64,000 nt of DNA from Cognatishimia sp. SS12 (GCF_028369055.1 NZ_JAQNCZ010000002.1:310001-374000); one strand, 5' to 3'. Shown: positions 7,623 to 14,503, counted from the stretch's first letter. Notes: generated by a model from the letters alone, not told the origin. Program-made: numbers and translations.

Positions 7623-7791
7623 TGGAAGATACCTTTTTTCGGTTTTCTTCGGCGGCGCGCAGATCGGCCAACAGGTCGGTAAACCGGTCTGGCAGCGGTT
7701 CCTCTGCCATACCTTCGAACGCTTTCTTCAGATTGCGGTCGATTTCATCAGCGACGCGGTCTTTCGCTGGGGTGCGCTTTTCACTCGACAT
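7612..7791 (-). CDS. nepR: Anti-sigma factor NepR
   Basis: 59-residue cytoplasmic anti-sigma factor. The core AKDRVADEIDRNLKKAFEGM and LPDRFTDLLADLR matches NepR's two helices that bind either EcfG or the sigma-like domain of PhyR. ATG at 7791 was chosen. An ATG 11 codons upstream in frame would leave almost no leader downstream of the perfect promoter at 7825-7849, whereas the chosen start gives one of about 27 bases. It overlaps the ecfG start by 11 bases, consistent with stoichiometric expression of sigma factor and its antagonist. Confidence 0.9.
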   Translation of the reverse strand: MSSEKRTPAKDRVADEIDRNLKKAFEGMAEEPLPDRFTDLLADLRAAEENRKKVSSNDS

Positions 7792-7816
7792 TTTTTCACT
7801 TTGCCCAATTAATCTC

Positions 7817-7842
7817 GGAACCATAACGCATCAGTCGGCGTA
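7817..7842 (+). promoter_or_regulatory. EcfG-like promoter candidate of phyR (CGTA, N17)
   Basis: Plus strand GGAAC, 17 bases, CGTA. It overlaps the opposing nepR promoter almost completely; the -10 part lacks the final T, so it is weaker than the others. Confidence 0.45.
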
Positions 7843-7849
7843 TAGTTCC
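7825..7849 (-). promoter_or_regulatory. EcfG promoter of nepR-ecfG (perfect, N16)
   Basis: Minus strand GGAAC, 16 bases, CGTT. Autoregulation of nepR-ecfG by EcfG is known in the system and fits this site. Confidence 0.8.
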
Positions 7850-7880
7850 TACGAACTGAAAAATTTTTTGGAGTTAGCGC

Positions 7881-8693
7881 ATGAGCAACCCTTCCTCTGC
7901 TGACATGAGCACGCTGATCGGAGCGAGCTTACCTTATCTGCGTCGATATGCGCGGGCACTGACCGGGCAGCAGGATACCGGCGACAAATACGCCGCTGCG
8001 ACACTTGAGGCCATTATCAGCGACCCGTCGCTATTCGCCTCGGACATGACACCCAAAGTGTCCTTGTTCCGCGCCTTCCACGCGATCTGGAGCACGTCCG
8101 GCATGCCGGTCAACGCTGCAGGCGAAACCGGGCTCGCTGCGCGCGCGCAAGCGCACATGGCCCGTTTGACGGAAAACACACGCGAAGCCTTGTTGCTGAA
8201 CACGATCGAGGGATTTTCCTTTGATGAGGTGGCACGGGTCATGCAAATCAACGCGACGGAGGCGGAACAGTTGGTCGAGACAGCTTTGAAAGAAATGAAC
8301 GAGGCCGTCGCCGGCAAAGTCATGATCATCGAAGATGAAGCGGTGATTGCGATGGACCTTGAAAGTATTGTGGCCGATATGGGCCATCAGGTCACGGGTG
8401 TTGCCCGCACTGAAACCGGCGCGATGGACTTGGCGCGCAAGGAACTGCCGGATCTCATTCTTTCGGACATTCAGCTTGCGGATAATTCAAGCGGCACGGA
8501 TGCCGTTGGGCGCATTTTGAAAGAACATGGCAATATCCCAACGATCTTCATCACGGCCTTCCCAGAACGTCTGCTGACCGGCGATGGGCTGGAGCCAACG
8601 TTTCTAATTTCCAAGCCTTACACCGAAGATCAGGTGCGCTCTGCCGTCAGCCAGGCGATGTTCTTTGCGTCGGCCGAAGCGGTCAGTCTCTGA
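7881..8693 (+). CDS. phyR: Anti-anti-sigma response regulator PhyR
   Basis: 270-residue regulator with an N-terminal sigma-factor-like domain (about residues 10-140; region 4-like part with LLLNTIEGFSFDEVARVMQI) and a C-terminal receiver domain (145-265). The receiver has acidic pair E151/D152, phospho-acceptor D196 (LILSDIQL) and the conserved lysine in ISKPYT. When phosphorylated, the sigma-like domain is known to bind NepR and free EcfG. TTGGAG precedes the ATG. Divergent from nepR-ecfG, and followed by a strong terminator. Confidence 0.95.
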   Translation: MSNPSSADMSTLIGASLPYLRRYARALTGQQDTGDKYAAATLEAIISDPSLFASDMTPKVSLFRAFHAIWSTSGMPVNAAGETGLAARAQAHMARLTENTREALLLNTIEGFSFDEVARVMQINATEAEQLVETALKEMNEAVAGKVMIIEDEAVIAMDLESIVADMGHQVTGVARTETGAMDLARKELPDLILSDIQLADNSSGTDAVGRILKEHGNIPTIFITAFPERLLTGDGLEPTFLISKPYTEDQVRSAVSQAMFFASAEAVSL

Positions 8694-8729
8694 CAAAATC
8701 GCAGTCTTTATCTGGCTCAGAAGACCACA

Positions 8730-8758
8730 GCAAACCGGCCTATTGCAGGCCGGTTTGC
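8730..8758 (+). terminator. Intrinsic terminator of phyR
   Basis: Twelve-base perfect stem GCAAACCGGCCT/AGGCCGGTTTGC with a 5-base loop, 37 bases past the phyR stop. Confidence 0.65.
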
Positions 8759-8807
8759 GCATTTCTGCGGGCTGATTTCAAACTTTGAAAAAAATGTGCG
8801 CTTTGTG

Positions 8808-8832
8808 GGAACCAAAACCACAAGTGCGCGTT
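8808..8832 (+). promoter_or_regulatory. EcfG-type promoter (perfect, N16)
   Basis: Plus strand GGAAC, 16 bases, CGTT, pointing into the 8.84-9.19 kb interval, which holds only a short unknown reading frame. Confidence 0.75.
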
Positions 8833-8888
8833 TTCCAATGGATGAAAGACAGAATTTGACAGCGCCCAGCGGCGCAAAGGGGGGGAAT

Positions 8889-9113
8889 ATGAAAGGGTAT
8901 CAAAACGCAACACGCGCGATCTCAAAGCGGTTCCTTCCTGAGTTGAAACAGTTTCACGGTCGTATCATGGAAGCAATTTTGTCGGCGGTTTCGGGTAATT
9001 ACCTCGTGCCGAAAACGCCAGCAAAACTGCCTGTCATGGTGCCGATAGGGCAGGCCCCGACAGGGGTCTGCCCGAAAGGTCGATCCTCGCAACAATGCGT
9101 GAGTCACCGATAG
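8889..9113 (+). CDS. Small protein of unknown function (or non-coding stress transcript)
   Basis: 74-residue reading frame preceded by a purine-rich GGGGGGAAT site and driven by a perfect EcfG-type promoter about 50 bases upstream. The N-terminus (MKGYQNATRAISKRFLPELK) is basic and amphipathic; the C-terminal half is Pro/Gly/Ser-rich with two cysteines and no recognisable domain. A hairpin terminator follows at 9154-9178. Because the protein has no family and its C-terminus looks unstructured, the roughly 350-base transcript may instead be a small RNA, with or without a short peptide. Confidence 0.4.
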   Translation: MKGYQNATRAISKRFLPELKQFHGRIMEAILSAVSGNYLVPKTPAKLPVMVPIGQAPTGVCPKGRSSQQCVSHR

Positions 9114-9153
9114 TGCGATAAAGAGTATCTCTAGACCTAGGGAATGTGTGCTT

Positions 9154-9178
9154 GGCCCGGTGGGACTTCCGCCGGGCC
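9154..9178 (+). terminator. Intrinsic terminator
   Basis: GGCCCGG/CCGGGCC stem followed by ACTTTCTTTGTTTT. It ends the transcript from the 8808-8832 promoter. Confidence 0.7.
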
Positions 9179-9267
9179 ACTTTCTTTGTTTTCTGGATGG
9201 CGACCAGGCGCCCGTGCTCGAACGTCCGGCGCGCGGCAAAGTTCCCAGAATTAATCCCCAAATTTTC

Positions 9268-9293
9268 GGAACGCTGCCGCTGTTGTTGGTGTT
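9268..9293 (+). promoter_or_regulatory. EcfG-type promoter candidate of dps (TGTT, N17)
   Basis: Plus strand GGAAC, 17 bases, TGTT; one mismatch. Leader of about 88 bases before the dps ATG. Confidence 0.5.
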
Positions 9294-9387
9294 GTGCCTG
9301 TGAAGCCACGTGGGCAGCCGCGCTGGGATCATGCAGGACCCGTATCTGCAATACGCCGCCGCTGCCCCTTAGTTGAAAGGACGAGTT

Positions 9388-9885
9388 ATGACACAGCCAT
9401 TAAACGTTGTTCCCTCCACCAAAGAAATTTCTTCAGGTGTACGCCAACCGGAAACGATTGCGAGCGGTCTGGGGCAGGTTCTGGCAGATACCTATCGCCT
9501 GACTTTCAAAACCCATGCCTTCCATTGGAATGTTGAAGGGCCGCTGTTTTATGCCATCCACAATCTGACCGAAGGGCAATACGAAGATATGTTCGCGGCC
9601 GCCGACGTCTTGGCCGAGCGGATGCGCGCCATTGGCCAGATTGCGCCGATGACCATGGCTGAGATCGTGAGCAATTCCGTGATCGAGGACGACAACACCG
9701 CCCCCTCTGCAGGTGAAATGTGTGAAATCCTGGCCGCCGATCACGAACGTGTCGCTCATCGTCTGCACGCGCTGATCAAGATCGCCGGGGATCAAAACGA
9801 CCCAGTGACCGAGGATCTGGCCACTGCGCGCTCTGCTTTCCATGAACAGGCCGCTTGGATGCTGCGCTCTATGGCCGCGAAGTAA
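9388..9885 (+). CDS. dps: DNA-binding ferritin-like protein Dps
   Basis: 165-residue Dps-family protein that forms a dodecameric shell, oxidises Fe(II) with peroxide and protects DNA. The conserved ferroxidase signature is present: KTHAFHWNVEGPLF (H43-N48 region) and D73/E77 in AAADVLAERM. The N-terminal extension (about 25 residues) has one Lys and one Arg, so DNA binding through it is possible but not evident. ATG at 9388 with AAGGACG upstream is used; a TTG five codons earlier is less likely. An EcfG-like motif upstream and the neighbouring regulators point to general-stress control. Confidence 0.93.
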   Translation: MTQPLNVVPSTKEISSGVRQPETIASGLGQVLADTYRLTFKTHAFHWNVEGPLFYAIHNLTEGQYEDMFAAADVLAERMRAIGQIAPMTMAEIVSNSVIEDDNTAPSAGEMCEILAADHERVAHRLHALIKIAGDQNDPVTEDLATARSAFHEQAAWMLRSMAAK

Positions 9886-9941
9886 TTCCGGCGACGGATC
9901 AGTTTTTGTTTTTTTGTGTAACGAGTGAACAGAGTCCCAAG

Positions 9942-9962
9942 CCCCGGTCCATTGGACCGGGG
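9942..9962 (+). terminator. Intrinsic terminator of dps
   Basis: Nine-base stem CCCCGGTCC/GGACCGGGG, 3-base loop, then TTTTTT. Confidence 0.85.
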
Positions 9963-10005
9963 TTTTTTGTTTGGCATCAGACTGCCCCAGAAGGGCGAAA
10001 AGCAA

Positions 10006-10027
10006 AAAGGGGCCGTGTGGCCCCTTT
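10006..10027 (-). terminator. Intrinsic terminator of the second PLDc_N gene
   Basis: AAAGGGGCC/GGCCCCTTT stem followed on the minus strand by TTGCTTTT. Confidence 0.75.
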
Positions 10028-10052
10028 GGTTGTCTGCGGATGTTGAAAGTGA

Positions 10053-10241
10053 TCAGGCTTTGCTTTTTGCCGGGCGTGGACCGATCACCAGCCAGATGAC
10101 AAAGCCAATCACCGGCAACAGAAGGACGAGGATTGTCCAAATGACTTTACGGGTGGTCGATGCGGTTGAGCCAACAATCGAAACGATGGCCCAGACATTC
10201 AGCACCAGTACAAAAAAACCGCCAATTCCTGCGACGTCCAT
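10053..10241 (-). CDS. PLDc_N domain small membrane protein (second copy)
   Basis: 62-residue two-helix membrane protein, MDVAGIGGFFVLVLNVWAI at the N-terminus and LPVIGFVIWLVIGPRP at the end, a paralogue of the 3948-4133 protein. ATG at 10241 has GGAG at good spacing and gives a 27-base leader from the EcfG-like motif, like its neighbours. An ATG at 10253 with AAGGA upstream is a real alternative (66 residues). Transcribed alone toward its own terminator. Confidence 0.75.
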   Translation of the reverse strand: MDVAGIGGFFVLVLNVWAIVSIVGSTASTTRKVIWTILVLLLPVIGFVIWLVIGPRPAKSKA

Positions 10242-10274
10242 GGTCGTCTCCATTCGTTTGTTCCTTAAGAGATC

Positions 10275-10300
10275 AACACGGATGCGGGGGGTTTTGTTCC
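10275..10300 (-). promoter_or_regulatory. EcfG-type promoter candidate (TGTT, N17)
   Basis: Minus strand GGAAC, 17 bases, TGTT; one mismatch, same variant as at dps. Confidence 0.5.
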
Positions 10301-10343
10301 CTTGCGCGCGTGGCCCTGCGATGCCCAACGGAGTCGTTTTGAT

Positions 10344-10369
10344 GGAACATATCCCTGCTCTAGCGGGTT
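10344..10369 (+). promoter_or_regulatory. EcfG-type promoter candidate (GGTT, N17)
   Basis: Plus strand GGAAC, 17 bases, GGTT, about 31 bases of leader before the ATG at 10407. It lies back to back with the minus-strand motif at 10275-10300. Confidence 0.5.
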
Positions 10370-10406
10370 TACCCCACATCACATGACCTACAGAAGGATC
10401 GAAAAG

Positions 10407-10640
10407 ATGGCACAACCAGACCGAAGCGAACACGTGACGACCACCACCACCACCACAGGTGGCGCGGGCATGGGCGTAATCATCGGTGCCTTGGTCGTTG
10501 TCGTGGCTATCCTGGCATACTTCGTATTCGCCGGGGGGACCGATACAGCGTCAGACAGCGTAACAGTCACCGTCGAAGGTGCAGGCGAAGCCGTAGAAGG
10601 CGCAGCTGAGGCTGTCGAAGGCGCTGCAGAGGGCAACTAA
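10407..10640 (+). CDS. Small single-pass membrane protein with acidic repeat tail
   Basis: 77-residue protein of unknown family: a polar Thr-rich N-terminus, one hydrophobic helix (about residues 27-47, GVIIGALVVVVAILAYFVF), then an acidic exported tail with three EAVEGAAE-type repeats. AAGGATCGAAAAG precedes ATG 10407; an upstream in-frame start would run through the promoter motif. The plan resembles the 4954-5202 protein. Monocistronic, with a terminator at 10683-10706. Confidence 0.6.
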   Translation: MAQPDRSEHVTTTTTTTGGAGMGVIIGALVVVVAILAYFVFAGGTDTASDSVTVTVEGAGEAVEGAAEAVEGAAEGN

Positions 10641-10682
10641 TTCACCTGTCTTCGCCCAGCGAACAATGTGGCGAAATTCTCT

Positions 10683-10706
10683 GGCCCCGTTTGAAAAAGC
10701 GGGGCC
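10683..10706 (+). terminator. Intrinsic terminator
   Basis: GGCCCCG/CGGGGCC stem followed by TTTT, 43 bases past the previous stop. Confidence 0.75.
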
Positions 10707-10743
10707 TTTTCGTGCCGGCAGGCTGCGCGCAGAAAGCCTGGTG

Positions 10744-10768
10744 GGAACTTTATGCACCCACGGGGGTT
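10744..10768 (+). promoter_or_regulatory. EcfG-type promoter candidate (GGTT, N16)
   Basis: Plus strand GGAAC, 16 bases, GGTT, about 39 bases of leader before the entericidin gene. Confidence 0.55.
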
Positions 10769-10813
10769 GTCTCTTTACAGTGAAATGATCAACGCATCAT
10801 GAAAGGAAAAACC

Positions 10814-10933
10814 ATGCTACGTGCATTTGTGATTATGTTTGCTCTGATGGGCGTCACCGCTTGTGAAACCATCGAAGGGTTTGGCCAAGACGTCGAGAAT
10901 ACAGGTGAAGCCATTCAAGCTGGCGCAAACTGA
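10814..10933 (+). CDS. Entericidin-family small lipoprotein
   Basis: 39-residue lipoprotein. A short signal ends in the lipobox GVTAC (lipidated C17), and the mature peptide ETIEGFGQDVENTGEAIQ is the hallmark of the entericidin A/B (EcnAB) family. AAAGGAAAAACC precedes the ATG. In E. coli entericidins are stationary-phase, sigma-S-dependent; here an EcfG-like motif takes that place. Only one member is present, with no paired partner, so a toxin-antidote role is not supported by this locus. Confidence 0.88.
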   Translation: MLRAFVIMFALMGVTACETIEGFGQDVENTGEAIQAGAN

Positions 10934-10963
10934 TCCTCTGCGTGGTATGACCAATGACCTTTG

Positions 10964-10991
10964 ACGGCGCACCTTATGGGGGCGCCGTTTT
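10964..10991 (+). terminator. Intrinsic terminator of the entericidin gene
   Basis: ACGGCGC/GCGCCGT stem followed by TTTTTC. Confidence 0.7.
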
Positions 10992-11104
10992 TCATTGCGC
11001 ATTTGACGCGGCCCGAAAGGAAATGCGCCACAAGCCTGCGTGTTGCTTGATCATTGCAAAGACCTCGCGATATCATTGCGATAACTTGCAAAGGAATTCA
11101 TTTC

Positions 11105-12124
11105 GTGACCACAGACGCACACCGCTCGCTCACCCTGCGCGATGTCTCCGAAGCCTCCGGCGTATCTGAAATGACTGTCAGTCGCGTATTGCGCAACCGG
11201 GGCGATGTCTCTGAAGCGACGCGGCAAAAGGTTCTGCAGGCCGCGAAAGAACTGGGCTATGTCCCCAACAAGATCGCGGGGGCCTTGGCCAGCCAGCGGG
11301 TCAACCTGGTGGCGGTGATCATTCCGTCTTTGTCCAACATGGTCTTTCCCGAGGTTCTCAGCGGCATCAGCGAAGTGCTGGAAAGCACGGATCTGCAACC
11401 GGTGGTCGGTGTCACCGACTATATGCCGGAAAAAGAAGAAAAGGTGCTTTATGAAATGCTCTCATGGCGCCCGTCCGGGGTGATCATTGCGGGGCTGGAG
11501 CATACGGATGCCGCCCGCGCCATGCTGCGCGCTGCGGGTATTCCGGTGGTTGAGATCATGGATGTCGACGGACGCCCGGTGGATGCGGCTGTTGGTATTT
11601 CCCATCGCCGCGCCGGGCGCGAGATGGCGAACGCTATTCTGAAGGCAGGATATCGCAGAATTGGCTTCCTTGGCACCAAGATGCCGCTAGATCACCGTGC
11701 GCGCAAACGCTTTGAAGGGTTCACCGAGGCTCTTGCCAAGGGCGGGGTTCAGGTCGAAGACCAAGAATTCTATTCCGGCGGCTCCGCGCTCGCCAAGGGG
11801 CGCGAGATGACAGAAGCGATGCTGGCACGCTCGCCGGATCTGGATTTCCTTTATTATTCAAACGATATGATAGGCGCGGGCGGTCTGCTGTATCTGCTGG
11901 ATCAGGGCATTGATGTGCCCGGCCAGATCGGATTGGCGGGCTTTAACGGGGTTGAGTTGTTGCAAGGGTTGCCGCGCAAACTGGCCAGCATGGATGCCTG
12001 CCGCCGTGAATCCGGCCGCCGCGCCGCCGAAATTATCACCGCGCGGGTGAACAACGAAGACGTCGAGAGTTTCGTTGAGCTTTCCCCAACCATCGCCTTT
12101 GGGGATACGCTTAAGCGCCGCTAG
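11105..12124 (+). CDS. LacI family transcriptional regulator (GntR/GluR-like)
   Basis: 339-residue repressor. An N-terminal LacI helix-turn-helix (residues 10-60: TLRDVSEASGVSEMTVSRVL) and hinge helix (PNKIAGALAS) are followed by a periplasmic-binding-protein-like sugar domain. GTG at 11105 is used because AAAGGA lies upstream and the protein then starts just before the HTH. It resembles regulators of gluconate/sugar-acid operons, but no sugar catabolic gene is adjacent, so its target is unknown. TTGCAAAG occurs twice upstream, at 11054 and 11086. It ends in a 4-base overlap with the convergent methyltransferase gene. Confidence 0.85.
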   Translation: MTTDAHRSLTLRDVSEASGVSEMTVSRVLRNRGDVSEATRQKVLQAAKELGYVPNKIAGALASQRVNLVAVIIPSLSNMVFPEVLSGISEVLESTDLQPVVGVTDYMPEKEEKVLYEMLSWRPSGVIIAGLEHTDAARAMLRAAGIPVVEIMDVDGRPVDAAVGISHRRAGREMANAILKAGYRRIGFLGTKMPLDHRARKRFEGFTEALAKGGVQVEDQEFYSGGSALAKGREMTEAMLARSPDLDFLYYSNDMIGAGGLLYLLDQGIDVPGQIGLAGFNGVELLQGLPRKLASMDACRRESGRRAAEIITARVNNEDVESFVELSPTIAFGDTLKRR

Positions 12125-12840
12125 GAAGGCTTTGTAATCATAATACGAGACCGATTCTTCCAAGCGTCACTAATAACTTCTATATGGCCCAGATGTGCTA
12201 AAGTATTAACTTGTGACTCAAATTTCTTCTGCCGAATATCTAATATGATTCTGCCGCCTGGAACGACATTTTCTTCGAAGAATTCCAGGTAACTGTCGAC
12301 CGGAAAGTGAAACCCGCAAGCCAAAAGGCTTACAGCCAAATCAATATCTCCGGCTGAACAGACATCAGTTTCCAAAGGATTGAGTGAGGTTACCTTTACA
12401 TTTCCTGCACCATTTTTGGCCAGAAATTGTTCTGCACGTTGCAGGCTGGAGTATGCTGCGCCTTCCTTGGAGAACCCAAAATGCCGATGATCGTTCTCTT
12501 CAACGTCAATTAGGAATAAATTCGAATTGAAGGCACGGGCACAAAGCAATGAGAAAAACCCGTATCCACATCCAACATCCGCTACCGACTTGGGAACCCA
12601 ACCGTTAAGGGAGCTTAGTATTACTTCAAATTCTTCGGAAATATCTGCAAATGCGCGTTCGGCGAGTAAGGAGCCTTTTTCAGAGACAACCTTGAGCAGC
12701 CCCGTTTCATCACCCTCTGACCATGCTTTGACGAGCTTACCGGCTTTTGACACATCATGCATAACCTCGCTGCGTTGTAATATGATGTTTAAGTAGTCCC
12801 GGTCGTCAAAAACTGAGCTGTCAATTTCTGGTTTTTTCAT
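12121..12840 (-). CDS. Class I SAM-dependent methyltransferase
   Basis: 239-residue methyltransferase with a Rossmann core starting near residue 77: motif I VADVGCGYGFFSLL, acidic motif II LFLIDVEEND, motif at DIDLAVSLLACGFHF, then VVPGGRIILDIRQ. The substrate is unknown; position beside glycosyltransferases suggests modification of a surface glycan or sugar. ATG 12840 is preceded by AGAGGAACAGGA. Base composition is visibly more AT-rich than the flanks, suggesting acquisition. The 136-base gap upstream holds G-rich repeats and the end of a decayed glycosyltransferase. Confidence 0.75.
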   Translation of the reverse strand: MKKPEIDSSVFDDRDYLNIILQRSEVMHDVSKAGKLVKAWSEGDETGLLKVVSEKGSLLAERAFADISEEFEVILSSLNGWVPKSVADVGCGYGFFSLLCARAFNSNLFLIDVEENDHRHFGFSKEGAAYSSLQRAEQFLAKNGAGNVKVTSLNPLETDVCSAGDIDLAVSLLACGFHFPVDSYLEFFEENVVPGGRIILDIRQKKFESQVNTLAHLGHIEVISDAWKNRSRIMITKPS

Positions 12841-12976
12841 TCCTGTTCCTCTTGTGGTTTTCACGACGGGATTTGCCCCGGCTCTTTCTATCGGGAATGC
12901 GTCGTTTTTGATTATTTGGCAATCTGTTTCCTTGATGAACGTTTCATCCTCTGCAAACAATATTTTTTTCCTGTCG

Positions 12977-13337
12977 TCAAACTCTCAACTTTTGAAGGCA
13001 AGGGGGCAAGGGGGCAAGGGATTGTTCTCGGCGAGCGCTTTCCTTCGGAAAAATGGGAGCCTGCTTGCCTTCGATCTCATGTTTCAATAGCGGTTGATCC
13101 ATAGACGATCCGCGACGAGGGATGTTATTATGCTTCTCTTCAAGGCCTAGTTTCATTCTACGCGCCCAAAAAGTATACACCGCGTGTGTGAAATTTGAAT
13201 TTTTCAGCGGGATCAAATCTACTAATAATTAGGTGGTTTCGATGCTTTAAGGAGACAGGATAACATGAAAAAACTGGTTCCGCGCTTTTGATTTCTCCAG
13301 TTTTCTGCAGAGCCCACGTCATAGCAGAGTGCCACAT
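12977..13337 (-). pseudogene. Decayed glycosyltransferase fragment (frameshifted)
   Basis: Remnant of the C-terminal half of a glycosyltransferase closely related to the intact gene at 13446-14444. In one minus-strand frame 13337-13160 reads SAMTWALQKTGEIK, YPVSLKHRNHLIISRF and HTRGVY before a stop. In the next frame HAVYTFWARRMK through PRRGSSMDQPLLKHE continues to 12977. The intact gene has AAVTWFLQQSGEIK, YPVSFKHRNHMILSRF, TRAIHLWARRLK and PRRGSFLDRLLTQHE in the same order. One frameshift lies near 13165-13190 and the N-terminal half with the catalytic DxD is absent. Confidence 0.8.
12996..13020. repeat. Short G-rich tandem repeat
   Basis: Two full and one partial copy of AAGGGGGC on the plus strand, inside the tail of the glycosyltransferase remnant. 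It could be a slippage scar. Confidence 0.6.
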
Positions 13338-13445
13338 GGACGCATTATAAAAAACGACCTTTTTGAACCAGTTAAAAACCCATCTGGGCCCACAAGATCA
13401 CGGAGTGAGCGTTGAATGTCTTGCGCCTCGTCGCTCGTGTCAGCC

Positions 13446-14444
13446 CTATTTGAACAACTTGGCGGCATCGGACACCAGTTGTGTGCGCCAACGGCGGATT
13501 TGCTTAGGTTCAACATTATTGTTTTTCGCCAATTCGCGGATCGTGCTGTCCCCCTTCAGGGCTTCTATGGCGATCATCGCCCGAAAGCGTGGATCTTCGG
13601 AACTGCCAGAAAGCTTCAATTGCCGTGGCGCAATTGGCGCAGCATCAGCGTTTACCTCATGTTGAGTTAACAGCCGATCAAGGAAGGAGCCGCGCCGCGG
13701 TCTACCGCCCGCAAATTCGCTCACTCGTGGCTTAAGGCGTCGCGCCCAAAGGTGAATGGCGCGTGTGTCCGGCGTTAGATTTTCTTCGGGGTTAAACCGG
13801 CTCAGAATCATGTGATTGCGATGTTTGAAGCTGACGGGATAAAACACCTCTTTGGGTTCGGTATATTTGATTTCCCCAGATTGCTGCAGGAACCAGGTGA
13901 CAGCGGCAGGGCCGGTGAAGCCCCAGTTTTGCTCTGTCATATGCACTGGGGTGCCGGCATCGCGCTGTTCTTCCAGCTCCGCGATCTGATGGGGTTTCAG
14001 CCAAGGGCCAATGGCATAGGGGTCTTTGAAAAATTCCATCAACCCCTTCAGCGTGCGGCTGGTTTTCGGAAGGCCAAGCACGGCGTTGCACACCAGCCCC
14101 TCCTTCTCCCAGCCGAAAACCGACTGTCGCGTAAAGGTAAAGGGCTGGTAGCAAAGGACATCCGCATCCACCCAGATTTTCTGGGTCTGCTTCAGCAAAT
14201 TAAGCCGCCAAAGATCGGCATGGATCGCCGGGCTGCCTGTGATGGCATGGCGAAACATCGGCTCTGCCGGGAAGATTTCGGCCGCATCGCCGACATCAAC
14301 GCCGGGCGGCACATTGGCGATGGGTTCATAGCTATAGAGCGTGATGTGATGCCCGTGGTCGGCAAAAGATTTCAGGCAAAGCTGCTCAAGCCACGACAAT
14401 TCCTTGCCAATCCAGAGGCTTGCGATTTCAGGTAGCTTTGCCAT
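13446..14444 (-). CDS. DxD glycosyltransferase with C-terminal transposase-like helix-turn-helix
   Basis: 332-residue protein. Residues 1-270 form a glycosyltransferase with a sugar-binding DxD motif (IWVDADVLCYQPF, D93/D95), of the Gly_transf_sug/OCH1-like type, probably transferring a hexose to a surface glycan. Residues 286-332 (AIEALKGDSTIRELAKNNNV, then EPKQIRRWRTQLVSDAAKLF) closely resemble the N-terminal helix-turn-helix of IS3-type OrfA transposase proteins. There is no remaining transposase sequence after the stop. The fusion could be a domain-capture event or a frozen IS insertion. The fragment downstream lacks this tail. Confidence 0.8.
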   Translation of the reverse strand: MAKLPEIASLWIGKELSWLEQLCLKSFADHGHHITLYSYEPIANVPPGVDVGDAAEIFPAEPMFRHAITGSPAIHADLWRLNLLKQTQKIWVDADVLCYQPFTFTRQSVFGWEKEGLVCNAVLGLPKTSRTLKGLMEFFKDPYAIGPWLKPHQIAELEEQRDAGTPVHMTEQNWGFTGPAAVTWFLQQSGEIKYTEPKEVFYPVSFKHRNHMILSRFNPEENLTPDTRAIHLWARRLKPRVSEFAGGRPRRGSFLDRLLTQHEVNADAAPIAPRQLKLSGSSEDPRFRAMIAIEALKGDSTIRELAKNNNVEPKQIRRWRTQLVSDAAKLFK

Positions 14445-14503
14445 GCTCTGCTCTTTTTCTTAATTGGAAACAGTTTACGCGCACTGTTTCCACTTGTCTT
14501 GCG

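Noticed and set aside
11054-11093. Operator for the LacI-type regulator (TTGCAAAG direct repeats and a GATATC-centred dyad)
   Set aside because: The repeats are direct rather than palindromic and the dyad is short and imperfect; too weak to annotate as an operator.
13338-13445. Remaining transposase or IS end after the glycosyltransferase HTH tail
   Set aside because: No inverted repeats, target duplication or OrfB sequence could be found in either strand.
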